Below, in pieces: positions 35,425-45,728 of a stretch of DNA of 64,000 nucleotides; position 1 is the stretch's first letter; each line of letters opens with the position of its first letter. The stretch comes from Pararhodobacter sp. SW119 (GTDB taxonomy: Bacteria > Pseudomonadota > Alphaproteobacteria > Rhodobacterales > Rhodobacteraceae): NCBI RefSeq assembly GCF_017811755.1, contig NZ_JADDJF010000003.1, forward strand, positions 62,001 through 126,000, given 5' to 3'. The notes under the pieces were generated by a model. The model made no database searches and had not been told where the DNA came from. It saw only the letters and a list, made by a program, of their open reading frames with translations. Both the position numbers and the translations under genes were made by a program.

Positions 35425-36264
35425 TCAAAGCTCCGTGCGCAGGTGCCAGAGTTCGGGGAAAAGCTCCACCTCCAGCATGCGGCGCAGGTACTGCACGCCG
35501 GCGGTGCCGCCGGTGCCGCGCTTGAAGCCGATCACGCGCTCGACCGTGGTGACGTGGTTGAACCGCCAGCGGCGGAAGTAGTCCTCGAAATCGACCAGCT
35601 TCTCGGCCAGCTCGTAGAGCTCCCAATGCGTCTCCGGCGCGGCGTAGACGGCAAGCCAGGCCTGCTGCACCGCCGGATGGGGCGTCCAGGGCGTGCGCAG
35701 GTCGCGGTCCGTGACCTCGGCGGGGATGTCGAAACCCGCGCGCTTGAGGCAGCCGATCGCCACATCGTAAAGCGACGGGCGGGCAAGCTCCGCCTCCAGC
35801 GCCGCGGTCAGGTCGGCGCGGTGGGCATGCGGGCGCAGCATCGCCAGGTTGCGGTTGCCGACCGCGTATTCGATCAGCCGGTACTGCCACGACTGAAAGC
35901 CCGAGGATTGGCCCAGATCATCGCGAAAGCGCGTGTATTCGCTGGGCGTCATCGTGCGCAGCACGTCCCAGGCGTTGTTGAGCTGCTCGAAGATCCGCGC
36001 CACCCGCGTCAACATCTTGAAGGCCGGGCGCAACTCCCCGCGGCCGAGCCGCTCGCGCGCCGCGCCGATCTCGTGCAGCGCCAGCCGCATCCACAACTCG
36101 GATGTCTGGTGCTGGATGATGAACAGCATCTCGTCATGCGCCTGGCTCAGCGGCTTCTGCGCGTTCAGGATCGCGTCCAGGCCCAGGTAGTCGGTGTAGG
36201 ACATGCGCCCGTCAAAGCGCATCTCGGCGCCTTCGGTCGCGGGGTCGTAGGGTTTCTTGCTCAT
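35425..36264 (-). CDS. kynA: tryptophan 2,3-dioxygenase
   Basis: Haem enzyme opening the indole ring of L-tryptophan to N-formylkynurenine, the first step of the kynurenine pathway. It has 279 residues with [20 protein letters not shown], the substrate-binding [14 protein letters not shown], and the C-terminal [30 protein letters not shown] carrying the proximal haem His. ATG 36264 has GGAG upstream. It lies downstream of kynU on the same strand; no arylformamidase (kynB) gene is adjacent. Confidence 0.95.
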   Translation of the reverse strand: MSKKPYDPATEGAEMRFDGRMSYTDYLGLDAILNAQKPLSQAHDEMLFIIQHQTSELWMRLALHEIGAARERLGRGELRPAFKMLTRVARIFEQLNNAWDVLRTMTPSEYTRFRDDLGQSSGFQSWQYRLIEYAVGNRNLAMLRPHAHRADLTAALEAELARPSLYDVAIGCLKRAGFDIPAEVTDRDLRTPWTPHPAVQQAWLAVYAAPETHWELYELAEKLVDFEDYFRRWRFNHVTTVERVIGFKRGTGGTAGVQYLRRMLEVELFPELWHLRTEL

Positions 36265-36301
36265 CGGACACTCCATGGCGGAAAGGGGCGGGCGGACCCC
36301 C

Positions 36302-36490
36302 TCAGCGCGCGTCCGGCGCCCCGATCCGCGCCAACCGCCGCCAGAGCGCGACCCAGCCCGCCGGCCGGCAGAGCGGCGGCAACCCGGCAGGCTTCATCTG
36401 TCCACAAATATCCCGGGGGGTGAATTCGCGCAGCGAAGAGGGGGGCAGCGCCCCCCTGCCTTGCGCTCGCGGCGTAGCGGCCCCGCTCAT
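36302..36490 (-). CDS. small ORF between kynU and kynA, doubtful
   Basis: 62 codons, starting at an ATG that overlaps the kynU stop. Its first half is simply translation of the dispersed GC hairpin/CCCGGGATATTTG element. The second half (from a possible start at 36397) reads [22 protein letters not shown], a short amphipathic Arg/Trp segment. I recognise no family. The coupling to kynU is suggestive, but the origin from a repeat argues against a conserved protein. Confidence 0.2.
   Translation of the reverse strand: MSGAATPRAQGRGALPPSSLREFTPRDICGQMKPAGLPPLCRPAGWVALWRRLARIGAPDAR
36393..36456 (-). repeat. GC hairpin + CCCGGGATATTTG dispersed element, copy 2
   Basis: On the minus strand: GGGGGCGCTGCCCCC, CTCTTCGCTGCGCGAATT, then CCCGGGATATTTGTGGACAG and ATGAAG. 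The hairpin core and the GGGATATTTG-GGACAGA tail match copy 1 after coaBC. It starts about 30 nt after the kynU stop. Confidence 0.65.
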
Positions 36491-37683
36491 GTCACGCGCG
36501 CCCGCTGGCGGTATTCGGCGCGGTCCCAGGCGCGGCTCTCCATCACCTCGGCCAGCACGGCGACGGCCCGCGCAACATCGTCAAGCCCGATGAAGAGCGG
36601 CGTGAAGCCGAAGCGCAGGATATCGGGTGCGCGGAAATCGCCGATCACGCCGCGCGCGATCAGCGCCTGCATGATCGCGTAACCCTCGGGATGGCGGAAG
36701 CTGACCTGACTGCCACGCCGCGCATGGTCGCGCGGCGTGGCCAGGTCCAGGTCGGGGCAGGCATCCTCGACGCCGGCGATGAAGGCGTCGGTCAGTTCCA
36801 GCGAGCGCGCGCGCAAATCGGCGATCTCGACCCCGTCCCAGACATCCAGCGCGGCATCGAGCGCGGCCAGCTGCAGGACCGGCGGCGTGCCCACGCGCAT
36901 CCGCTCGATCCCCGCGCCGGGGCGGTAGTCGAGGTCGAAGGCAAAGGGCGCCTCGTGGCCCAGCCAGCCCGACAGCGCCGGCACCGCGCGGTCGGCATGG
37001 CGCGGTGCGACGTAGATGAAGGCCGGGCCGCCGGGGCCGGAATTGAGGTACTTGTAGGTGCAGCCCACGGCGAAATCGGCGCCCCCCTCGGCCACCTTCA
37101 CGTCGGTCGCGCCGGCCGAATGCGCCAGATCCCAGACCGCCAGCGCGCCCGCTTCTTGCGCCTTCGCGGTCAGCCGCGGCATGTCGTGGCGCCGGCCCGT
37201 GCCGTAGTCGACCTCGGTCAGCATCAGGACCGCGACGCTCTCGTCGATGGCATCCTCGACCGCCTCGGGCGCGACGGTGCGCAGCGTGTATCCCTGCTTC
37301 AGCATCCCGCACAGCCCCTCGGCCATGTAGAGGTCGGAGGGGAAGTTGCCGGTATCGGACAGGATCACCCGCCGGTCGGGGCGCATGTCCAGCGCCGCGG
37401 CCAGCGCCTGAAAAACCTTGATCGACAGCGTATCGCCCATCACCACATGGCCCGCCTCGGCCCCGATCAGCCGCGCGATCCGGTCGCCGATGCGGGCGGG
37501 CATGTCCATCCAGCCGGCGCGGTTCCAGCCGGTGATCAGCATCTGGCCCCATTCGTCGGTGATGGTGCGGGCCACCCGGTCCCGGACACCTCGGGGCAGC
37601 GGCCCCAGCGAATTGCCGTCGAGGTAGATCACGCCCTCGGGCAGATCGAAAAGCGCGCGGGTGCGGGCGAAGTCGGTTGTCAT
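36487..37683 (-). CDS. kynU: kynureninase
   Basis: PLP enzyme splitting kynurenine to anthranilate and alanine. It has 398 residues: YLDGNSLGPLPRGV at the N-terminus, GDTLSIKVFQALAAALDM, the PLP Asp/His pair region VWDLAHSAGA, the lysine motif VGCTYKYLNSGPGGPAF (PLP Lys near 221) and FGFTPLFIG near the end. With kynA it makes anthranilate from tryptophan. Catabolic use or supply of anthranilate cannot be separated from this window. Confidence 0.95.
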   Translation of the reverse strand: MTTDFARTRALFDLPEGVIYLDGNSLGPLPRGVRDRVARTITDEWGQMLITGWNRAGWMDMPARIGDRIARLIGAEAGHVVMGDTLSIKVFQALAAALDMRPDRRVILSDTGNFPSDLYMAEGLCGMLKQGYTLRTVAPEAVEDAIDESVAVLMLTEVDYGTGRRHDMPRLTAKAQEAGALAVWDLAHSAGATDVKVAEGGADFAVGCTYKYLNSGPGGPAFIYVAPRHADRAVPALSGWLGHEAPFAFDLDYRPGAGIERMRVGTPPVLQLAALDAALDVWDGVEIADLRARSLELTDAFIAGVEDACPDLDLATPRDHARRGSQVSFRHPEGYAIMQALIARGVIGDFRAPDILRFGFTPLFIGLDDVARAVAVLAEVMESRAWDRAEYRQRARVT

Positions 37684-37736
37684 GGCGGACTCGCGATCAG
37701 GGGGCGTGGCGCAGGATAGCGCCGACCCGGTATTAT

Positions 37737-37748
37737 TTCAAGCTTGAA
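37737..37748 (-). repeat. 3'-end palindrome, copy i
   Basis: TTCAAGCTTGAA, 29 nt after the mutT stop on the minus strand, followed by ATAATA. It shares the AAGCTT core with copies h and j. No GTTAAC tail. Confidence 0.4.
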
Positions 37749-37776
37749 TTATCTTGACCCGTCGCCTGCGCGGCCT

Positions 37777-38232
37777 TCACAGCCAGTCCCGCAGCACCGG
37801 GATCAGGGGCAGGTCGGCGGGCGGCATCGGGTAATCGCGCAAACTGGCGGGACGCACCCATTTCAGCGCCTGCCCCTCGCGCGGGTGCAGCGTGCCGGCC
37901 CATTTGCGGCAGGCGAAAAGCGGCATCAGCAGGTGGAAATCCGGGTAGGCGTGGCTGGCAAAGGTCAGCGGCGCGAGGCACGACGCCCAGGTGTCGATGC
38001 CCAGTTCCTCGTGCAACTCGCGGATCAGCGCGGCTTCGGGCGTTTCGCCGGGTTCGACCTTGCCGCCGGGAAATTCCCACAGGCCCGCCATCGACTTGCC
38101 CTCGGGCCGCAGGGCCAGCAGCACGCGGCCATCGGGGTCGATCAGCGCCACCGCCGCAACCAGCACGACCCTCACATGGGGCCGGGGTTCTGCCCCGGAA
38201 ACCGGCATGCCTGGGGACGGATGCGCCGGCAT
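37777..38232 (-). CDS. mutT: 8-oxo-dGTP diphosphatase MutT
   Basis: Nudix hydrolase that removes oxidised dGTP from the nucleotide pool. It has 151 residues with the complete Nudix box GGKVEPGETPEAALIRELHEELGI (about residues 61-84), preceded by MAGLWEFP as in MutT. ATG 38232 follows the argJ stop by one base (TGACATG), implying coupling; ATG 38208 is an alternative. Its pairing with argJ is common in Rhodobacterales. Confidence 0.92.
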   Translation of the reverse strand: MPAHPSPGMPVSGAEPRPHVRVVLVAAVALIDPDGRVLLALRPEGKSMAGLWEFPGGKVEPGETPEAALIRELHEELGIDTWASCLAPLTFASHAYPDFHLLMPLFACRKWAGTLHPREGQALKWVRPASLRDYPMPPADLPLIPVLRDWL

Positions 38233-38233
38233 G

Positions 38234-39568
38234 TCAGGACCGGTAGTCGGCGTTGATCTCGACATAGCGATGCGTCAGGTCGCAGGTCCAGACCGTGGCG
38301 CTGCCCTTGCCGAGGCCGAGGTCGACGCCGATCTGCAATTCGTCCTGCTTCATGTAGGCCGCGCCCGCCGCTTCCGCGTAGTCCGGATCGACCATCCCAT
38401 CAGTCGCCACGGTGATATCGCCGAAAAAGATCGCCAGCTTGTCGCGGTCGGCCGCGGCGCCCGACTTGCCCACCGCCATGACGATGCGGCCCCAGTTCGG
38501 GTCCTCGCCGGCCAGGGCGGTCTTGACCAGGGGCGAGTTGGCGATGGCCAGCGCGCAGCGCTTGGCGTCGTCGTCGTTCTCGGCGCCGGTCACCGCAATC
38601 TCGACGAACTTGGTCGCCCCCTCGCCGTCCCGCACGACCTGATGCGCAAGGTTCAGCATGACATCGGCCAGCGCCTTCTCGAAGGCCTTGGCCGATGCCG
38701 CGCGCATGTCCGACAGCGTCGCGCCGCTCTGGCCCGTCGCGGCGACGATCAGCGTGTCCGAGGTGGAGGTGTCGCTGTCCACGGTGATGCAGTTGAAGGT
38801 CCGGTCGGTCAGCCGGGTGACCATGGATTGCAGCCCCTTCTGCGGCAGGCCGATATCGGTGAAGATGTAGACCAGCATCGTCGCCATGTCGGGCGCGATC
38901 ATCCCCGACCCCTTGGCGATCCCGGCGATGCGCACGGTCTTGCCGTCGATCTCGATCTCGGCGACCGCGCCCTTGGGGAAGGTGTCGGTGGTCATGATCG
39001 CGCGCGCCGCCTGCGGCAGCGCCTCGGGCGACAGGCCGGCGATCAGGTCGTCGATCTTGGCGCTGATCCGCTCGTGCGGCAGCGGCTCGCCGATCACCCC
39101 GGTCGAGGCGGTGAAGACGCGCGACGCCGGCAGCCCGGTCCGTTCGGCCAGCTGCGCGCAGAGGGCCTCGACCGCGGCCTGCCCGCGGGCGCCGGTGAAG
39201 GCGTTGGAATTGCCGGAATTGACCAGGATCGCGGCGCCCTTGGCGGCGTCGGCGGTCTGCGCGATCTTGTCCTGGCAGTCACGCACCGCAGCGGAGCGGG
39301 TCTGCGAGCGGGTGAAGCTGCCGGCAACGACCGTGCCCGGCGCCAGCCGCGCGAGCATCACGTCGAGCCGCCCCTTGTAGCGCACGCCGGCCTCGATCGC
39401 GGCGAATTCGGCGCCGGCGATGACCGTCAGATCGGGAAACCCGTCCTTCGGGGCCAGAGGCGAGACCGCCGCGGTCTTCTTCGGCAGCAGGGCCTCGGAC
39501 AGGCGGGCGCGCAACGACTTCGCCCGGGACTTCCACTTCTTCGCCTTGGTCTTGTGCCGGTTCGCCAT
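38234..39568 (-). CDS. argJ: bifunctional ornithine acetyltransferase/N-acetylglutamate synthase ArgJ
   Basis: Transfers the acetyl group from N-acetylornithine to glutamate and may also use acetyl-CoA (arginine synthesis). It has 444 residues. The self-cleavage site is in APDMATMLVYIFTD (Ala-Thr, Thr near residue 229), the nucleophile of the mature beta chain. Other motifs are LVNSGNSNAFTG, ASTGVIGEPLP and AGEDPNWGRI. It has a lysine-rich N-terminal extension of about 33 residues (MANRHKTKAKKWKSRAKSLR) before the usual start SPLAPK. ATG 39568 is the best start. Confidence 0.94.
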   Translation of the reverse strand: MANRHKTKAKKWKSRAKSLRARLSEALLPKKTAAVSPLAPKDGFPDLTVIAGAEFAAIEAGVRYKGRLDVMLARLAPGTVVAGSFTRSQTRSAAVRDCQDKIAQTADAAKGAAILVNSGNSNAFTGARGQAAVEALCAQLAERTGLPASRVFTASTGVIGEPLPHERISAKIDDLIAGLSPEALPQAARAIMTTDTFPKGAVAEIEIDGKTVRIAGIAKGSGMIAPDMATMLVYIFTDIGLPQKGLQSMVTRLTDRTFNCITVDSDTSTSDTLIVAATGQSGATLSDMRAASAKAFEKALADVMLNLAHQVVRDGEGATKFVEIAVTGAENDDDAKRCALAIANSPLVKTALAGEDPNWGRIVMAVGKSGAAADRDKLAIFFGDITVATDGMVDPDYAEAAGAAYMKQDELQIGVDLGLGKGSATVWTCDLTHRYVEINADYRS

Positions 39569-39642
39569 GTCCACCCCCACGCCGCATCGAAAAGGCCCCC
39601 CCCGACATGGGGACGGGCCCGCCGTTCATACGCGGCGCGCGC

Positions 39643-40500
39643 TCAGTCGTCCAGAAGCTCGCGCTGGCCCAGGATCGACGGGTCCATGTCGGTGGCGAGG
39701 TTCTCGACCTCGGCGGCGGCGCGCAATTCCTCGACGAAGGCGCGCGCGGCCTCGCGCTGGATCTCGCCCGAGAGATCCTCGCGCACCTCCTCCAGCGGCG
39801 GCACCTGCGCGTCGCGCCGGTCGATCAGCCGCACGATATGCCAGCCGAACTGCGTCTCGATGGGCGGCGAGACCTCGCCGGGTTCCAGCTCCATCACCGC
39901 CGCCTCGAAGGCCGGGATCATGACGCCCTCGCCGAACCAGCCCAGATCGCCGCCCGACTGCGCCGACCCGTCGATGGAGCGTTCGCGCGCCACCTCGTCG
40001 AACGGCCGCCCGCCGTCGAGTTCGGCCGCGACCTCCTCGATCTCGGCTTCGCTCTGCACCAGGATATGGGCGGCGTTGTATTCGGTCTCGGGCTCGCCCT
40101 GCCCGAACTCGGCGGCGAAGGCCTCATAGGCGGCGGCGATCGCCTCGTCGCTGGCGGCGGCGATGGCGACCTCGCTCAGCGCGGCGTTGGCGGTGAAGTT
40201 GCGCACCTCGTTGTCCAGCATGCTGCGCTGGCGGCGGGTCAGGTCGTCGGCCTTGTGCTGGTGCAGCAGTTCCTGCTCGATCAGTTGCTCGACGATGGCG
40301 GGAAACAGCGTGGTATCTGGCACGCTGAGGAACTGCTCCGGCAACTGCTCGCGCAGGGCCAGCGCGTGGCCCAGCGTGATCTCGGCCTCGCCGACGCGGG
40401 CCAGCACCGTGGCGGCGTCCGGCGCATCCTGGGCCTGGACCGGCAGTGCCAGGGTCACGGCCAGCGCCGCGGCGGAAAGAAAGGTCGTGTTTCTGCGCAT
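39643..40500 (-). CDS. periplasmic parvulin-type peptidylprolyl isomerase
   Basis: 285 residues. A signal peptide (RRNTTFLSAAALAVTLALPVQAQ) is followed by a SurA-like chaperone helix region and a parvulin domain (YNAAHILVQSEAEIEEVAAEL, SGGDLGWFGEGVMIPAFEAAV, IETQFGWHIVRLID). It assists folding of exported proteins. ATG 40500 is chosen for GAGGAGG; the upstream frame is not homologous. Divergent from secA, so two export-related genes share a regulatory gap. Confidence 0.92.
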   Translation of the reverse strand: MRRNTTFLSAAALAVTLALPVQAQDAPDAATVLARVGEAEITLGHALALREQLPEQFLSVPDTTLFPAIVEQLIEQELLHQHKADDLTRRQRSMLDNEVRNFTANAALSEVAIAAASDEAIAAAYEAFAAEFGQGEPETEYNAAHILVQSEAEIEEVAAELDGGRPFDEVARERSIDGSAQSGGDLGWFGEGVMIPAFEAAVMELEPGEVSPPIETQFGWHIVRLIDRRDAQVPPLEEVREDLSGEIQREAARAFVEELRAAAEVENLATDMDPSILGQRELLDD

Positions 40501-40539
40501 TCGATGCCTCCTCGGCGCGCGCGGTGCGGGCGCGCGCAA

Positions 40540-40567
40540 TTGACTCCCACGGGGCCGGCCCTTACAT
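40540..40567 (+). promoter_or_regulatory. putative secA promoter
   Basis: TTGACT (40540-40545), 16-nt spacer, TTACAT (40562-40567), 122 nt upstream of the secA start. A GC hairpin (GCGCGCGCGGTGCGGGCGCG) lies just before it. Confidence 0.45.
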
Positions 40568-40688
40568 CGCTGGCTGACTTTTGGCTGGCGTGGCGGCCCG
40601 GTTCGCCCTGCTTCTAAGGCAACCGCCCGCCAGCCCACAACCCCCGGAACGTGCTTGAGACGTTCATGCGATTGCGAGCGGAGAACAG

Positions 40689-43394
<2,706 letters not shown>

Positions 43395-43478
43395 CGGCCA
43401 GCCCCCGGCGGCCGTCCCGGCAGCCTTCCGTCATCGAAGACCGGACACCGCGACCCGGCGCGGGGCGGGGCTTTTCAC

Positions 43479-43496
43479 GCGCGCTATCGCGCGCTT
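43479..43496 (+). terminator. weak hairpin after secA
   Basis: GCGCGC-TATC-GCGCGC followed by TT, 85 nt after the secA stop. GC-rich stem, short T run. Confidence 0.35.
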
Positions 43497-43518
43497 CGGG
43501 GCCTGAACCGAGGCCGAC

Positions 43519-43597
43519 GCAAACGTTTCATTGCGGTTAATTTTCGGATTTTCTGCTTCTGAATCATCGGCTTGCCGAAGTGTTCGCATTCGAACAC
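43519..43597 (-). repeat. composite palindrome/GTTAAC element, copy e
   Basis: On the minus strand: GTGTTCG-AATG-CGAACAC (43597-43580), 16 nt after the VanZ-like stop, then TTCGGCAAGCCGATGA, then TTAACCGCAATGAAACGTTT (43541-43521). It is convergent with secA. Confidence 0.75.
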
Positions 43598-43612
43598 CTG
43601 CGCCGTCCGGCC

Positions 43613-44035
43613 TCAAACCGCCCGCGCGCCGAACCAGGCCGACAGGCGCCGGTTCACGCGGAACCCGGCCAGCGTGCCCAGCATCACGCCAAGGCAGTTG
43701 GCGACGAAGTCCATCAACTCACGCTCGCGGTTCACATAGGGCTGGATGATCTCGATCGCGCCGCCATAGACCATCGCCAGCGGCACCACCCAGACCCAGC
43801 GGCGCGGCCCCGTCGCGATCACCGGGAACACCACCGCCGCGAACGCGATCAGGTGATAGACCTTGTCGAACTGGAAGCCCTGCGGCACCTGCGGCGCCGG
43901 CACAGGGGTCAGCGTCAGCACGCCCACCACCGCCGCCAGGATGAACCCCGCCACCAGCCCCAGCTGCGACATCCGGCGCAACGCCGTTGCCCCGGCCCGG
44001 TCGGCTTCTGGCCTTGATACACGCGAGTCGAACAT
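43613..44035 (-). CDS. VanZ-like membrane protein
   Basis: 140 residues and four predicted helices. The VanZ-like pattern is LTLTPVPAPQVP, DKVYHLIAFAAVVFPVI, then GGAIEIIQPYVNRERELMDFVANCLGVMLG, with the conserved His, Glu and Asp residues. Function is poorly known (teicoplanin resistance in the founding case, probably irrelevant here). ATG 44035 is preferred; ATG 43972 would drop the polar N-terminus. Confidence 0.8.
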   Translation of the reverse strand: MFDSRVSRPEADRAGATALRRMSQLGLVAGFILAAVVGVLTLTPVPAPQVPQGFQFDKVYHLIAFAAVVFPVIATGPRRWVWVVPLAMVYGGAIEIIQPYVNRERELMDFVANCLGVMLGTLAGFRVNRRLSAWFGARAV

Positions 44036-44114
44036 GCGCCTTGCTAGCCCGCGCGCGCCGCAAGCGCCATCCATACTGCGTTACAGATGTTCGTGATGCC
44101 CCAACGCCCACCGA

Positions 44115-44957
44115 TCACGCCGGCTCGGGCTCCCGCAAGCTGGCGGTCAGTCGCCCCAGCGCGCGCTCCTCAAGCTGGCGCACCCGCTCTTTCGAAATGC
44201 CCATCTCCGCGCCCAGCTCGGCCAGCGTCACCGGCTCGTCGGCCAGGTGCCGCGCCGCCACGATCCGGCGTTCGCGCGGCGGCAGTTCCGCCACCGCCTG
44301 ATAGAGCGCCCGCCGCTGCCGCGACGTCTCGATCTGCGCCAGCACCGTGGTCTCGGTCGCCGGCGCGTCATCCTCGATCGTCTCGACCCAGGCGCGCCCG
44401 TCCTCGTCGCTCGACTGCGGCGCATCCAGCGACAGGTCGGGACCGGACATGCGGCCCATCATCAGCTCGACCTGCGCCTCGCTGACCTGCAACTCGCGCG
44501 CGATCCGCTGCGTCACCGGCTCGCTCGAATCGCCATCGACGGCGGCGCGCTGCAGCATGCGGCGCAGATGGAAGAACAGCTTCTTCTGGTTGGCATTGGT
44601 CGCCGTGCGGACCATCGACCAGTTGCGCATGACATAGTCCTGCATCGACGCGCGGATCCACCAGGCGGCATAGGTCGAAAACCGCGCGCCATTCTCGGGG
44701 TCGAACTTCTCGGCCGCGCGCATCAGCCCCAGGTTGCCCTGCTGGATCAGATCCTCGTAGGGCACTTCATACCGGCGGAACCGGCCCGCGAACGACACCG
44801 CCAGCCGGGAATACGCGGTGATCAGCCGATGCAGCGCCGCCTCGTCCCGCTTGTCGCGCCACGCGATCGCAAGGGCCGTCTCGGTGGGCGCATCCAGGAT
44901 CTCCTCGGCCATCGAGGCGCGGATGTAGCGGCGGATATGCGGGTCGTGCAGTCCCAT
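44115..44957 (-). CDS. rpoH: RpoH-family heat shock sigma factor, RpoHII-like
   Basis: Alternative sigma-32 factor of 280 residues: region 2 (YEDLIQQGNLGLMRAAEKFDPENGARFSTYAAWWIRASMQDYVMRNWSMVR), the RpoH box QKKLFFHLRR (about residues 129-138) and region 4 (LAELGAEMGISKERVRQLEERAL). The variants RLITAYSRLA and MQDYVMRNWSMVR align better with RpoHII, which responds to photooxidative stress in Rhodobacter, than with RpoHI. Divergent from a cysteine-rich MarR regulator, with an operator-like repeat between. Confidence 0.9.
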   Translation of the reverse strand: MGLHDPHIRRYIRASMAEEILDAPTETALAIAWRDKRDEAALHRLITAYSRLAVSFAGRFRRYEVPYEDLIQQGNLGLMRAAEKFDPENGARFSTYAAWWIRASMQDYVMRNWSMVRTATNANQKKLFFHLRRMLQRAAVDGDSSEPVTQRIARELQVSEAQVELMMGRMSGPDLSLDAPQSSDEDGRAWVETIEDDAPATETTVLAQIETSRQRRALYQAVAELPPRERRIVAARHLADEPVTLAELGAEMGISKERVRQLEERALGRLTASLREPEPA

Positions 44958-44988
44958 CTGCTGGCCTTCCTGCTGCCGCGCCAGGTCA

Positions 44989-45006
44989 CGCTACAATATG
45001 GTAGCG
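44989..45006. promoter_or_regulatory. operator-like inverted repeat between rpoH and marR
   Basis: CGCTAC-AATATG-GTAGCG, a perfect 6-6-6 inverted repeat 32 nt upstream of the rpoH start. A third half-site CGCTAC lies at 45031-45036, nearer marR. The size and symmetry suit a winged-helix MarR dimer, so the adjacent regulator may control itself and rpoH. Confidence 0.65.
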
Positions 45007-45086
45007 CCTTGCGCGCAATTGATATCGTATCGCTACTATCGGCCCCCGTCCTTGTCAAGCCACAGTGCCGCGACTACCTCCGCTTG

Positions 45087-45701
45087 ATGACCGAGTTCAC
45101 TTCGCCCCTTCGCGCGCCGGCACCCGCTGCGCCCGCCACCGCCGTCGAACTGGCGGAACAGGTCGTGCACCTCGCGCGCCTCGTCCACGGCAACGCGCGC
45201 GAGGATGGGCTGACCCCCGCGCAATGGACCGCGCTGCGCTATTTTGCACGCGCCAACCGCTTCTCGCGCACCCCCTCGGCCTTCTCCGAATTTCACGCGA
45301 CAACGCGCGGCACCGCCTCGCAAACGGTGAAATCCCTCGTCGCCCTCGGCCTGCTGGAGCGGCGCCCGAACGAACAGGACGGCCGCTCCGCGCTTTTCGA
45401 GGTCACGCCGGCCGGCCACGCGCGCCTGGCCGAGGATCCCCTGGGCGCGCTCGGCACCCTGATCGACACGCTTCCCGCTGAGGACCGCAGAGCGCTTGCC
45501 ACCGCCCTCTCGCGGCTGACGGGCGGCATGTCGCGGCTGCGCGCGGCGCCGATCTTCGGCAACTGCGTGGATTGTGGCCACTGCGACACGTCCCTTGACG
45601 GGCCGGCCTACTGCCGCTGCACGCAGTCCCTGCTGGCCGAGTCCGAGATGCGCGCGCTCTGCGCCGACTTCGCGCCCGCGAACCTCTCCGCGCCGCGCTA
45701 G
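45087..45701 (+). CDS. MarR-type regulator with C-terminal cysteine cluster
   Basis: 204 residues. Residues about 20-140 form a MarR winged helix (LTPAQWTALRYFARANRF, TTRGTASQTVKSLVALGLLERRPNEQDGRSALFEVTPAGHA). The tail from about 157 is unusual: CVDCGHC, then YCRC and a last Cys, giving cysteines at 160, 163, 166, 176, 178 and 192. This could hold an iron-sulfur cluster or zinc, or sense redox state. The start at ATG 45087 lies after the operator; the long frame upstream is an antisense shadow of rpoH. A redox-sensing role is inferred. Confidence 0.85.
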   Translation: MTEFTSPLRAPAPAAPATAVELAEQVVHLARLVHGNAREDGLTPAQWTALRYFARANRFSRTPSAFSEFHATTRGTASQTVKSLVALGLLERRPNEQDGRSALFEVTPAGHARLAEDPLGALGTLIDTLPAEDRRALATALSRLTGGMSRLRAAPIFGNCVDCGHCDTSLDGPAYCRCTQSLLAESEMRALCADFAPANLSAPR

Positions 45702-45728
45702 ATCGCGCGCGCGGGCAAGCTACTGCCC

